From contig JADZEJ010000003.1 in assembly GCA_020850575.1 (NCBI GenBank), forward strand, positions 51,552 through 115,551: a stretch of DNA of 64,000 nt, in the 5' to 3' direction. Numbering within the stretch: the first letter of the stretch is position 1; every line of letters starts with the position of its first letter. The position numbers were made by a program, and so were the translations under genes. Positions 41,844 to 51,103 of the stretch are shown here, piece after piece. The notes below the pieces were generated by a model. That model made no database searches. It saw nothing but the letters and a program-made list of their open reading frames with translations, and was not told the DNA's origin. This DNA comes from Candidatus Uhrbacteria bacterium (GTDB taxonomy: Bacteria > Patescibacteriota > Patescibacteriia > 2-12-FULL-60-25).

Positions 41844-43817
41844 ATGAAACGGAGGTCATTTCAATCCCGAAAAGGGAAACAAGTATGGCATCGCTGGATG
41901 TCTGTCTTTGCCGCAGTATTCGGTTTGGTATTTATTGTTTATTCATTTCGTTATATTTCAAATCAAATTCCCGCTCAGGCTGCTTCGGGAGATAATATAA
42001 TGGGCTGGATTTGGGATGATGCGACGGGTTGGACGTCTGGAAATAATTTAAATGTCGGAGCTTGTGGCGGTGGGAGCTGTGGCACCTACGGATTACGAGT
42101 TGATCCGGCAACGTATGAGTTAACAGGTTGGGCATGGAATGATTATCTTGAGTGGGTGTGTTTTGGCTCGACCTGCAATGGAGTCGCTCAATGTCAAAAC
42201 GATCCGGCTGATCCACTTGGAACATACAATGCTCCAGATGGTTTTTCGCCACGGGCAACCGTCGGATCAGGAGCCGGAACGGTTGAAGTTCGTGGCTGGG
42301 CTAAAGTTTGCAAATTAGGCACCAAAGGTTGGATTTCTTTAAACTGTACTGATCCTGGTACCTGTGGAGGTGTTTATGCGTATAAAATGCGCTATAACAA
42401 AGCCTCAAAGGTTTTTTATACCGGTGTTCATTCTCCTCCGCTTCCAGCAAATAATAGTTCGCTCGGTTGGAGTGGTTTTAACGATGGAACGGGTTTAGGC
42501 TATTTTGATTTTCAGTATTTGACAATGAACACGCCAAACGAGGGAACTATTCCTCCAACCGGCACTATTTGCATGGATGGAATTGACAATGACTTAAATG
42601 GTCTTATCGATTGTTCAGACGCTTCTTGTTCGACAAATCCTGCTTGTACGGCAGAGACTCCGGCGAATGGAAATTGTTTTGACGGAATAGATAATAATAG
42701 TAATGGAGTTAAAGACTGTGGTGAACTAGCTTGTAGCACGGCATTTCCTGTTCAATGTGCTGAAACAACTTCAAATGGAACCATTTGTGCAAACGGTGTA
42801 GATGATGATGGTGATGGCTTAGGTGATTGTGCCGATCCGGGTTGTGTTGGGTATCCTGGTTGTCCGGCAGGTGAATCTTCTTGTGTTGATGGGGGTGGAG
42901 TTCCACAGGGAAGTGCGGTCTGTTGTCATGATGGAAGTGATAATGATGCAAATGCTCAGTCCGATTGTTCTGATGCTGATTGTCAGATAAATGAACCAAG
43001 TTGTACCCCGGCTTGGTTATCAACGCGTTTTGGTAATGTTTATGCACAACAAGGGATTGAAGGTGATCCGACCAAGGTTTCTACCGCACAGTATTGCTTG
43101 TCATCACAAGGTTCAATTACGGGTTTTTCAAGTGACGCCGCCTGTGTTGAATCAAGTTCGAATGCGCTTTCACTTCCAAGTTCAAGTACCGGATATCGCG
43201 GTACGCTTGGCACCTTGGATATTCCGGGTATTCTAGCAGGTCGTTATGGACAAGTTGTTGAACTTGGAACGAATGTAGATGTCACAGGATTGCTTGGAAC
43301 GGCAGGAGTTTTAAGCGGTAAGGTGTATCATGCAACTGGCGATGTGACCTTGGGATCAAGGACCTTTAACAATGCCGTTGGTCCAACATTGCGTGGTTCA
43401 GGTTTACTAATTGTTGAAGGGAATTTACGTATTACAGGTGATCTTTCATATAGTTCGACTGCTGGGATTAATTATCTGAGAAATCTTGCATCGCTGGGAG
43501 TTATCGTTAAGAAAAACGGGACATCCGGTGGAGATGTAACGATCACACCAAATGTAACAAATCTCGTAGGTGTGTATTTTGTTGAAAATACGATTAATAC
43601 TGGAACCTATTGTCCAGGCATGAGCGTCTGTTTAGCCGATGTTCAATTGCAAGTTCTTGGTGTGATGGCGGCAAAACAATTTAACCTCGAACGTAATTAT
43701 CGTGATCCAGCTCGTCCGGCGGAAGAGGTTAAGTTTGATGGACGGGGTGTCGCAAATCCACCTCCGGGCATGCAGGATATCGGTAAATCACTTCCTTCTA
43801 GTAAAGATGCATTTTAA
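41844..43817 (+). CDS. cysteine-rich surface protein with MopE-like repeats
   Basis: A 657-residue exported protein. A signal anchor (about 18-37) is followed by three copies of a GWxW-type unit (for example GWIWDDATGWTSGN near 53-66 and GWAWNDYLEWVCFG) found in CPR surface proteins. Residues about 240-385 hold four repeats of the form C-x-DG-x-DND-x-NG-x3-DC-x4-C. These acidic repeats resemble calcium-binding loops in MopE-type proteins. The C-terminal half (about 400-640) is a beta-rich, Gly/Ser/Thr-rich region resembling pilin-associated or beta-helix proteins. It heads the pilus gene cluster and may be an adhesin or pilus-associated protein. The disulfides would rely on the VKOR/DsbA proteins of this window. 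Confidence 0.75.
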   Translation: MKRRSFQSRKGKQVWHRWMSVFAAVFGLVFIVYSFRYISNQIPAQAASGDNIMGWIWDDATGWTSGNNLNVGACGGGSCGTYGLRVDPATYELTGWAWNDYLEWVCFGSTCNGVAQCQNDPADPLGTYNAPDGFSPRATVGSGAGTVEVRGWAKVCKLGTKGWISLNCTDPGTCGGVYAYKMRYNKASKVFYTGVHSPPLPANNSSLGWSGFNDGTGLGYFDFQYLTMNTPNEGTIPPTGTICMDGIDNDLNGLIDCSDASCSTNPACTAETPANGNCFDGIDNNSNGVKDCGELACSTAFPVQCAETTSNGTICANGVDDDGDGLGDCADPGCVGYPGCPAGESSCVDGGGVPQGSAVCCHDGSDNDANAQSDCSDADCQINEPSCTPAWLSTRFGNVYAQQGIEGDPTKVSTAQYCLSSQGSITGFSSDAACVESSSNALSLPSSSTGYRGTLGTLDIPGILAGRYGQVVELGTNVDVTGLLGTAGVLSGKVYHATGDVTLGSRTFNNAVGPTLRGSGLLIVEGNLRITGDLSYSSTAGINYLRNLASLGVIVKKNGTSGGDVTITPNVTNLVGVYFVENTINTGTYCPGMSVCLADVQLQVLGVMAAKQFNLERNYRDPARPAEEVKFDGRGVANPPPGMQDIGKSLPSSKDAF

Positions 43818-43822
43818 AATTT

Positions 43823-44887
43823 ATGGGACTATTCGGTAAACCACCAGTTAAAAGCTATATTGGACTCGACTTTGGTCAAGGAGGTATTAAATTGGTCGAG
43901 CTCATGAATGAAAAAGGACGTGCACGGTTAGTGACATATGCATATTCGGAGCTTCCAACTACCAATCTCGAACGAGCTTTTGGTGAAGATATGGAAAAAA
44001 CGGCGATTCATCTAAAAAAGATGTTAACAAAGGCTAAAGTGACAACAAAGAGTGCGGTTGGTGCATTACCAATTTCATCAGTCTTTTCATCGATTATCAG
44101 TGTTCCGGCTCTAAATGAAAAAGAAATGAAACAGGCGATTCAACTACAGGCAAAAAAATTAATTCCTGTCCCGCTTGAAGAAATTTCATTAGATTCTAAA
44201 ATAATTGATACGGTTTCGACGAATGATAAAAAGAAAGTGACCCGTGTATTGTTAACAGGCGCTCCAAAATCATTGGTAAATAAATTTGTAGAATTAGCGG
44301 GGAAAGCAGGACTCGAACTGATCTCGTTGGAAACCGAAGCTTTAGCGGAAATTCGTTCTCTGATCGGAAAGGATCGTTCCAGCATCATGGTGATCGATAT
44401 CGGCTCAGCTCGCACTAATATTTCGGTGATTGAAAAAGGAATTCCATTTTTGAACCGCTCAATTGCAACCGGCGGAAATTCCATCACGCAAACGATATCT
44501 AAAACACTCGGTATTCCATTTGAACAAGCGGATACAATGAAACGTGATATTCGTGCCATGCAATCTTTTTCACAAGCGGGAGATATTTCGCCGATTTTAT
44601 CAACATTATTAAAGCCTATTTTGGATGAAATACGATACTCATTCAACTTATATCAAGGTCAAATAGAAGATGGTCAGCAAAAACGTATTGATAAAATTAT
44701 TGTTACCGGTGGTTCCGCGCTCTTACCTCGTTTACCGGAATTTTTAACCCAGCTCATGAACGTGAATACGTATTTGGGTGATCCTTGGGCACGGGTGATC
44801 TATCCAATCGATTTACGTCCTATTTTGGATGAAATTGGTCCTAGATTTGCCGTTTCGATAGGATGTGCGATGCGAGAAGTTGAATAA
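43823..44887 (+). CDS. pilM: type IV pilus assembly protein PilM
   Basis: Cytoplasmic actin-like ATPase (FtsA/MreB fold) that links PilN to the pilus motor complex. The 354-residue protein shows YIGLDFGQGGIKLVEL (residues 10-25), the second phosphate loop VIDIGSARTNISVIEKG and the adenosine motif VTGGSALLP. PilN, PilO and further pilus genes follow. It starts six bases after the surface protein gene. Confidence 0.93.
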   Translation: MGLFGKPPVKSYIGLDFGQGGIKLVELMNEKGRARLVTYAYSELPTTNLERAFGEDMEKTAIHLKKMLTKAKVTTKSAVGALPISSVFSSIISVPALNEKEMKQAIQLQAKKLIPVPLEEISLDSKIIDTVSTNDKKKVTRVLLTGAPKSLVNKFVELAGKAGLELISLETEALAEIRSLIGKDRSSIMVIDIGSARTNISVIEKGIPFLNRSIATGGNSITQTISKTLGIPFEQADTMKRDIRAMQSFSQAGDISPILSTLLKPILDEIRYSFNLYQGQIEDGQQKRIDKIIVTGGSALLPRLPEFLTQLMNVNTYLGDPWARVIYPIDLRPILDEIGPRFAVSIGCAMREVE

Positions 44888-44888
44888 C

Positions 44889-45971
44889 ATGTCAGATTCA
44901 ATCTCTTTTTTGCCAGAAGACCTCCGTAAAAAAGAGGAAACTCAAAGGCAACAGCAAAAAACAACTCCAAACGGAGCGTCGGATTTAAAATTTTCAATTC
45001 CAAAAATAGAGCAAGAAGATATTGAAGTCATTGAAATTGACGAGGGCGAAATCGAACAAGTTCTTGCGAACGAACCTTTAATTGCACGCATAGTTTATAG
45101 AGCGGTAAATTTTTTTGATGAAGTACGATCAAAATTATTTTCTCGTCCGGAGGCAGAGCCTATTCAAAAACTCCCTCCACAATTTTTTACGCCACCGTCG
45201 GCAAAAGCTACCACTCCGACAATAACAAAAAAGGAAGATATTACGGCAACCGGTGCATCAACAACGATCTCTTCAAACATTGCTAAGCCCCCAATGGGTG
45301 CATTGACTACAAAGGCTCGCATCGTGCCCATGGCAAGTGCGCCTCGTCGAGTCCGCGTGATTAAACGAGTGCGTAAACCAGTTCGTGTAAGTTTTGTATC
45401 CGGTGAAGAACTTCGCTTGATGCATATCGATATCCCAAAACGTCGTTTTACATTGATTGCGATCACGGTAATGTTTTGTGTTCTTATGGGGGGTGGTTGG
45501 TATGTATTACGACAAAGTCAAATGCAGGCATTTGCTCATAAACAACAAGCGGAAGCCCAATTGTCGGATGTTCGCACCCAAATACAAACTCGTCAAAAAA
45601 CCTGGAACGATTTTCAAGATCTTGAACCGCGTCTAAAGGCTTTGAGCGGATTATTGGCGGTTCATATTAGTCCAACCAAACTTTTAACGTTGATTGAAGA
45701 TAAAACATTACCCAGCGTATCGTATTCGTCATTTTCCATGACGGCTGATGGTCGTGTTCAATTGGCTGTTTCGGCTGATACAATTCCATCGGCGGCGCGT
45801 CAGATTCGTTCTTTTCAAAAATCTGGTTTTGTAAAATCAATGGAAACAGGCAGCTATAATGTTGTGTATGAAGGGACGGATCTTACGCCAAAATCAGTAC
45901 AATTTCAGTTAAACTTACTTCTCAGTCCAGAAGCTTTACAAGTTGCTCGTCCAATTGCAGCCGCTCAATAA
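44889..45971 (+). CDS. pilN: PilN-like pilus alignment protein
   Basis: A 360-residue membrane protein placed between pilM and pilO. It begins with SDSISFLPEDLR, similar to the N-terminal PilM-binding motif of PilN (INLLPxR-type), but then has a long variable cytoplasmic stretch to about 190, one membrane helix (about 193-212), a coiled coil (215-250) and a ferredoxin-like external domain. The long insertion between the motif and the helix makes it about twice the usual PilN length. The ATG at 44889 follows the pilM stop by one base. Confidence 0.8.
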   Translation: MSDSISFLPEDLRKKEETQRQQQKTTPNGASDLKFSIPKIEQEDIEVIEIDEGEIEQVLANEPLIARIVYRAVNFFDEVRSKLFSRPEAEPIQKLPPQFFTPPSAKATTPTITKKEDITATGASTTISSNIAKPPMGALTTKARIVPMASAPRRVRVIKRVRKPVRVSFVSGEELRLMHIDIPKRRFTLIAITVMFCVLMGGGWYVLRQSQMQAFAHKQQAEAQLSDVRTQIQTRQKTWNDFQDLEPRLKALSGLLAVHISPTKLLTLIEDKTLPSVSYSSFSMTADGRVQLAVSADTIPSAARQIRSFQKSGFVKSMETGSYNVVYEGTDLTPKSVQFQLNLLLSPEALQVARPIAAAQ

Positions 45972-45972
45972 T

Positions 45973-46614
45973 ATGGAAATGGCACCTCAACAATCAAAGA
46001 CAGAGGAAAAGCCAAAGGTTCAGACAAAGATTCTGACCCAGTATTATGGTGCGACAGTGTTATTTTTGATTACACTTTTCTTGCTTGTCTCTTTTGGCTT
46101 TCTACGTCCGATAATTGACGAGACGAAGCAAACAAATGCGGAAACGAAAGGAATTTTAGAAAATATAAAGAATGAAAATACCTATCTTTCCAGTTTGGAT
46201 GCCTCAATCGGTGCGGCTCAATCAATACCGTCATTAGTCTTGAAACAGGTGACAGAAGCCTTACCAAACGAAGCAGACACGCCATCTTTATTGATCCAAT
46301 TAGACGCAGCAGCTAATAGAAATGCGGTTAAAATCCAAGGCGTAACATTTAATGAACCAAAAGCAGTAACTAATCCAACAAATAAGACGGCAGTAACCCA
46401 AGTTGTGCCAGTTGATATTACGTTAACCTTAGCAGCTCGAAATTATTTTGACGTAAAACGTTTTCTGACTGATCTGGAAACCAGTTTACGCCTGATGGAT
46501 GTTGTCGGGATTTCAACGGGAGGTGCTGTTGTCGATGGACAAGAATTTTCGTTCACAGTTCAGGTAAAGACATATACGTTCAATAATTCAAAGACAAAAG
46601 GTCCTAAGACGTGA
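45973..46614 (+). CDS. pilO: PilO-like pilus alignment protein
   Basis: A 213-residue bitopic protein with a membrane helix (about 25-45), a coiled coil (about 55-85) and a ferredoxin-like domain, the layout of PilO, which pairs with PilN in the inner-membrane platform. The start at 45973 (MEMAP) directly follows the pilN stop; the ATG at 45979 is an alternative. Two residues separate it from the next gene. Sequence similarity within PilO is low, so the call rests on layout and position. Confidence 0.8.
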   Translation: MEMAPQQSKTEEKPKVQTKILTQYYGATVLFLITLFLLVSFGFLRPIIDETKQTNAETKGILENIKNENTYLSSLDASIGAAQSIPSLVLKQVTEALPNEADTPSLLIQLDAAANRNAVKIQGVTFNEPKAVTNPTNKTAVTQVVPVDITLTLAARNYFDVKRFLTDLETSLRLMDVVGISTGGAVVDGQEFSFTVQVKTYTFNNSKTKGPKT

Positions 46615-46615
46615 T

Positions 46616-47038
46616 ATGTCTCTTCCCGCATCGCTTTTTTCTCGTATCTTAACCGTAGTCGGTGTTTTAGCTGTTTTGATTTCAAGTTATTGGTTTATTA
46701 CTTCTAGTTTAGCTCCGTATCCAGTCCCGCCAACACCGCCGAATCGAACCTCGGTGACCTTTGATCCGAAAGTGGATGTATCAAAAGACAAGGTTTTTTC
46801 AAGCTTACGTCCATTGTCTGGTTTAGAGGTTGAAGTTGGTCAAACCGGTCGCTCAAATCCATTTACACCACCGGTAAACGCACCAATTATTATCTCACCG
46901 GTAACGACAACTGAAGCAACCACAACCTTGCCGGTCATTATTACTCCGACCAGCACGGGTCCAGGAGATATGAACACTCCTCAAGCACCCTTAATCGATC
47001 AAGTAGAAGCACCATCAAATTCCGTACCAATGCCATAA
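46616..47038 (+). CDS. small pilus-operon membrane protein (PilP position)
   Basis: A 140-residue protein with one N-terminal membrane helix (about 10-30) and a Pro/Thr-rich external part. The segment SLRPLSGLEVEVGQTGRSNPF contains the RNPF-like element seen in PilP, given here as residues about 62-82. PilP normally bridges to the secretin, which is absent here. It may be a PilP-like remnant or a CPR-specific pilus part. Position between pilO and pilB supports a pilus role. Confidence 0.6.
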   Translation: MSLPASLFSRILTVVGVLAVLISSYWFITSSLAPYPVPPTPPNRTSVTFDPKVDVSKDKVFSSLRPLSGLEVEVGQTGRSNPFTPPVNAPIIISPVTTTEATTTLPVIITPTSTGPGDMNTPQAPLIDQVEAPSNSVPMP

Positions 47039-47042
47039 TTCT

Positions 47043-48782
47043 ATGGAAGAACAAATTCTCGCACTCTTGCTTACAAAAAAGTTGATTGATGAAAAAACAG
47101 CGAACGTGATCCGTGATCTTGTGGCACGTGGAAAATCATTAAATCAAGCTATTGTCGGTGGAAAATATGTTTCTGATGCGGATTTTTCACGTATTCGAGC
47201 AGAAGTTCTTGGATTGCCGTATGTTGATTTGACTGAGCGTGTGATTTCAAAAGAAATTTTAGAGTTAATGCCTTCTGACATTATGAATTCATACCAGGTA
47301 GTACCCACTGGTTTTGAAAACAATGTTCTAGAAGTTGCTTTTTTAAATCCGCAAGATTTACGTGGAGTTGAAGCGATTGAATTCATGGCGCACGATCGCG
47401 GGTGGACCTTGCGTCAAGTGAGTGCGCCGGTGAGTCAAATTAGTAGCTTGTTAAAGAAAGTGAAAGGACTGGGCGCCGAAGTGGCAACGGCTTTAGCACA
47501 AGCAAAGGGAAAATTTGAAAAAAGTGGAGAAAAAAATGAAGATATTGGTCAGTTGGAAGAAATTATTAAAGGAGCGCCGGTATCTCGAATGGTTTCCGTA
47601 ATCATGCGCCATGCGGTGGAGGGTGGCGCATCAGATATTCATATCGAACCGTTTGGGAATGAATCACGTATTCGATATCGTATAGATGGCGTTTTACGTA
47701 CCTCTTTAGTTTTGCCGATCTATGTTCATCCGGCATTGATATCACGTATTAAAGTATTGGCGAATTTAAAAATAGATGAAACGCGTACCCCTCAAGATGG
47801 GCGCATCACGCAAGAAATAAACGGGAAAAAGATTGACTTTCGTATCTCAACATTGCCGGTTGTTGATAATGAAAAAGTTGTGATGCGCGTCCTCGATACG
47901 ACTTCCAGTGCACCATCGCTTGAACGCCTCGGATATCGTAAAGAACACGTTGCTTTAATTCGTGAAGAAGTCAAAAAATCTCATGGCATGTTCTTGGTTA
48001 CGGGTCCGACTGGTTCTGGTAAATCTACGACATTGTTCGCAATTTTAAGTCTATTGAATGCAGAAGGTGTAAACATTTCAACATTGGAAGATCCGGTTGA
48101 ATACTATATCGAAGGCGTAAATCAATCGCAGATCCGTCCAGAAATTGGCTATACCTTTGCTACTGGCTTACGTGCCTTATTGCGACAAGATCCGAATGTC
48201 ATCATGGTTGGTGAAATCCGTGATAAAGAAACAGGAGAATTAGGTGTCCATGCGTCTTTGACGGGTCATTTGGTATTTTCTACTTTGCATACCAATGATG
48301 TGTATGGCGTTGTTCCGCGCATGATGGATATGGGCGTTGAACCGTTCTTATTGGCCGCAACATTAAATATCGCCATTGCACAGCGTTTGGCACGTAAAAT
48401 TTGCACCAATTGTAAAGAGCCACAAGTGATGGATGAAAAAAACGCTTTGAGCATTATGAGTGAGTTACAACAAATTCCAAAAAAATACTTTGCCAATGAA
48501 ACCTTGCCCACAATGCCTTTAACTTTTTACCACGGCAAAGGTTGCGCTCGTTGTGGAAATAGCGGGTATCAAGGACGTATTTCTTTGGCTGAATTGTTTG
48601 TGTATTCACTAAATGCAAAGCGAGCGATTGAAAAAGGATTCTCTCATGATGATTTTCAAAAAGAACGTTTACATCAAGGCTCACTTTCATTGCGTGAAGA
48701 CGGTTTACTAAAAGCTCTGGATGGATTGACTTCTTTAGAAGAAGTCTTTCGCTTGAGTCAATTGACGCAAGAAGACGCCTGA
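47043..48782 (+). CDS. pilB: type IV pilus extension ATPase PilB
   Basis: Hexameric ATPase that drives pilin polymerisation. The 579-residue protein has an N-terminal MshEN-like domain (1-150), a second N-domain and the C-terminal motor. Walker A is GPTGSGKST, the Asp box is near VNISTLEDPVEYYIEG, Walker B is PNVIMVGEIRDKET and the His box is TGHLVFSTLHTND. A tetracysteine zinc element is visible as CTNCKEP and CARCGNSGY. No retraction ATPase PilT is found in this window, so retraction is either absent or encoded elsewhere. Confidence 0.95.
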   Translation: MEEQILALLLTKKLIDEKTANVIRDLVARGKSLNQAIVGGKYVSDADFSRIRAEVLGLPYVDLTERVISKEILELMPSDIMNSYQVVPTGFENNVLEVAFLNPQDLRGVEAIEFMAHDRGWTLRQVSAPVSQISSLLKKVKGLGAEVATALAQAKGKFEKSGEKNEDIGQLEEIIKGAPVSRMVSVIMRHAVEGGASDIHIEPFGNESRIRYRIDGVLRTSLVLPIYVHPALISRIKVLANLKIDETRTPQDGRITQEINGKKIDFRISTLPVVDNEKVVMRVLDTTSSAPSLERLGYRKEHVALIREEVKKSHGMFLVTGPTGSGKSTTLFAILSLLNAEGVNISTLEDPVEYYIEGVNQSQIRPEIGYTFATGLRALLRQDPNVIMVGEIRDKETGELGVHASLTGHLVFSTLHTNDVYGVVPRMMDMGVEPFLLAATLNIAIAQRLARKICTNCKEPQVMDEKNALSIMSELQQIPKKYFANETLPTMPLTFYHGKGCARCGNSGYQGRISLAELFVYSLNAKRAIEKGFSHDDFQKERLHQGSLSLREDGLLKALDGLTSLEEVFRLSQLTQEDA

Positions 48783-48796
48783 GTCACTCTATATCT

Positions 48797-49174
48797 ATGC
48801 CGAAACAAAAAATCCTCCTTGTTGAAGACGATGCTTTCTTAGCTAGCATTTATTCACAAAAGCTTGAATTGGAAGGGTACGATGTTACATTTGCCACGAA
48901 TGGTGAAGATGGGTTGAAATTAGCGCAAAAAGATCATCCGGATATCATGCTCTTAGATTTGCTCATGCCGAAAATGGATGGATTTGAAGTATTAGAAAAG
49001 CTTAAAGCGGATCCCACTACTGCAAGTATTCCGGTACTTGTATTAACCAATCTTGGAGGTCGAGAAGACGTTGAACGATGTATTCATTTGGGGGCTGTTG
49101 GTTATGTTATCAAGGCTCATTCCTTACCTCATGAAACCGTAAAACGCGTCAAAGAAATCTTGGCGAAGAATTGA
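48797..49174 (+). CDS. CheY-like single-domain response regulator
   Basis: A 125-residue receiver domain without an output domain. The acidic pair is E10-D12 (VEDD), the phosphoacceptor is D54 (LLDLLMP), with T84 (LVLTN) and K106 (VIKAH). Its gene lies 14 bp after pilB and 14 bp before pilC, so it is transcribed with the motor genes and could regulate pilus activity. No histidine kinase gene is in the window. Confidence 0.93.
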   Translation: MPKQKILLVEDDAFLASIYSQKLELEGYDVTFATNGEDGLKLAQKDHPDIMLLDLLMPKMDGFEVLEKLKADPTTASIPVLVLTNLGGREDVERCIHLGAVGYVIKAHSLPHETVKRVKEILAKN

Positions 49175-49188
49175 GAACCTTTGTATCC

Positions 49189-50406
49189 ATGACAACCTTT
49201 AAATATAGAGCACGCATGTCCGACGGACGAATGTCCGCTGGTTTGATTGAAACAACATCCTTCGAAGAGGCGAAACAAGCGCTTGAAGAGCGCAACATGG
49301 AGGTTTTATTACTTGAAGAAAATAAGGGATTTGCTGCGGCAGAAGAACGTGCTATTCCTTTTTTAAATCACATTTCCGCCAAGGATTTGGTGATCGTAAC
49401 ACGAACCATTTCAACCATGGTATCGGCATCCGTACCGTTAGCGGATGCATTAAAAAATATTTCTCGTCAGTCAGATAATATTAGATTAAAACGGGTCTTA
49501 ATAGATTTGGCGAATGAAGTCGAAGGAGGAGCGCGTTTTTCTGATGCACTTGAAAAACATACCGATATCTTTTCAGGGTTTTTCATTAACATGGTTCGTT
49601 CGGGCGAAACAACTGGTCAATTGGGAGACGTTTTAGAGTATTTAGCCGATCAGCAAGAAAAAGATTACGATCTGACATCAAAAATCAAAGGAGCCATGAT
49701 CTATCCTGCGTTTATTCTCGGCACCATGGCGGTAATGAGTTTTATTATGATGACTTTCGTGGTACCAAAATTAGTCGCTGTACTTTCGACTGCGAATATC
49801 GAATTACCTTGGACAACTCGTACTTTGATTGTTGTTTCTGGCTTCATGTCCAGTTATTGGTGGCTGATACTACTAATGGTTATCGCTATATTTATTGGTT
49901 ATCGTGTTTGGTCAATTACGCCAGCAGGAAAATTTAGTATTGATCGTTTTAAAATTTATGTGCCGGGTTTCGGTGCCATGTTCCGCCAAGTATATGCAGT
50001 TCGCTTTGCGCGTTCGCTCTCAACCTTAACCAAGGGCGGAGTCGACATGGTGAATGCGCTTGAAATTGTAAGTAGCGTGATAGGAAACGAACTCTGGAAA
50101 CAAGCGGTACATGAAACAATTCGTGAAGTGAATGATGGAAACTCTATTGTCACCGCTTTCCAACGGTATAAATTTATTCCAACCCTGATGACTCAAATGA
50201 TGAGCGTGGGTGAGGCGACCGGACGTACACAAGAAATTTTGGCTCGTATTAGCAGCTTTTATTCACGCGAAATCGATAACCAGGTTGCCAATTTAACAAA
50301 ACTTATTGAGCCGATTGTACTTATTATTCTTGGCTTAGGAGTTGGTGTATTAGTTTCTGCTATTTTATTGCCATTGTACTCATTATCTTCGGGAACTGGC
50401 GTATAA
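49189..50406 (+). CDS. pilC: type IV pilus platform protein PilC
   Basis: Polytopic inner-membrane platform protein of the GspF family, 405 residues. Two GspF domains (about 60-190 and 260-390) each precede membrane segments; the helices are near 165-190, 215-235 and 370-395. The short N-terminal beta domain (FKYRARMSDGRMSAG) is typical. Start at the ATG at 49189; a TTG further upstream overlaps the receiver gene. Confidence 0.93.
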   Translation: MTTFKYRARMSDGRMSAGLIETTSFEEAKQALEERNMEVLLLEENKGFAAAEERAIPFLNHISAKDLVIVTRTISTMVSASVPLADALKNISRQSDNIRLKRVLIDLANEVEGGARFSDALEKHTDIFSGFFINMVRSGETTGQLGDVLEYLADQQEKDYDLTSKIKGAMIYPAFILGTMAVMSFIMMTFVVPKLVAVLSTANIELPWTTRTLIVVSGFMSSYWWLILLMVIAIFIGYRVWSITPAGKFSIDRFKIYVPGFGAMFRQVYAVRFARSLSTLTKGGVDMVNALEIVSSVIGNELWKQAVHETIREVNDGNSIVTAFQRYKFIPTLMTQMMSVGEATGRTQEILARISSFYSREIDNQVANLTKLIEPIVLIILGLGVGVLVSAILLPLYSLSSGTGV

Positions 50407-50458
50407 AAAAATAAAATAATGATAAATACAATGTAATGTGCTCTTCTGAGTGTCAGTG

Positions 50459-50467
50459 TGGTATACT
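50459..50467 (+). promoter_or_regulatory. extended -10 promoter of the first pilin gene
   Basis: TGGTATACT (TGn plus TATACT at 50462-50467) stands 52 bp before the pilin ATG. It gives the pilin its own transcript, separate from the motor genes. Confidence 0.6.
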
Positions 50468-50519
50468 CTTGTCATAATTTATTTTTTTAGTAGGCATTTG
50501 CCTTTAAAAAACTCTTCAT

Positions 50520-51026
50520 ATGCAGAAGAAACAAGGTTTTACCCTGATCGAACTGTTGGTGGTTATTGGTATTATTGGTTTATTGGCAACTTTAGGAGTT
50601 GTAGCATTTGGCTCTGCCCAACAACGTGCTCGAGACGCTAAACGTGTAGCGGATGTGCGTGCCATTACAAGTGCTTTTGGTGCTGCATATAATGAAAGCA
50701 GTACCTATGTTTTATGTAAAGATAACTCAGGCGCTTGTGGTTTAGCTGCTGCAGCCGGTGACGATATTAGTAAAACAAGAATTTGCGCTGTTTGCGGTTC
50801 CGGTTCTCCAATCACATCATTTATTAATTTGAACACGGTGAAAGATCCTTCCACACCAAATTCTGCTTGTGATAAAGATATTACAAATGTTAACGGAACA
50901 TGTAATTATTCTTTTGCAACTGCCCCAACATTAAGTACATATACGGTTAATTTTTGGACGGAAGGTGCCGTAAGCGGCTTAGCTGCCGGTGCTCACACCG
51001 CAAATGCCAACGGTATCGTAAACTAA
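50520..51026 (+). CDS. type IV pilin (major type)
   Basis: A 168-residue prepilin. Processing is expected after G6 in MQKKQG-FTLIELLVVIG, with F at +1 and E11 at +5. The hydrophobic N-terminal helix ends near residue 30. The globular part has six cysteines, including CKDNSGAC and CAVCGSG, far more than typical pilins, so it should be disulfide-bonded. It has its own promoter and terminator, which suggests high expression and a role as the main pilus subunit. Confidence 0.93.
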   Translation: MQKKQGFTLIELLVVIGIIGLLATLGVVAFGSAQQRARDAKRVADVRAITSAFGAAYNESSTYVLCKDNSGACGLAAAAGDDISKTRICAVCGSGSPITSFINLNTVKDPSTPNSACDKDITNVNGTCNYSFATAPTLSTYTVNFWTEGAVSGLAAGAHTANANGIVN

Positions 51027-51047
51027 AATTGAGTATTTTAAAAAAGA

Positions 51048-51080
51048 ACATAACACTCCGCTGCGGCGGGGTTTTATGTT
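51048..51080 (+). terminator. intrinsic terminator after the first pilin gene
   Basis: ACATAA (51048-51053) pairs with TTATGT (51074-51079), and CTCCGC pairs with GCGGGG inside, with GTTTT on the 3' arm. This is a long hairpin, somewhat atypical since the T-run is within the stem. Confidence 0.55.
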
Positions 51081-51083
51081 ACG

Positions 51084-51092
51084 TGCTATACT
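51084..51092 (+). promoter_or_regulatory. extended -10 promoter of the second pilin gene
   Basis: TGCTATACT (TGn plus TATACT at 51087-51092), 11 bp before the ATG at 51104. The leader would be about four nucleotides. Confidence 0.6.
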
Positions 51093-51103
51093 CTACGTAT
51101 ATT

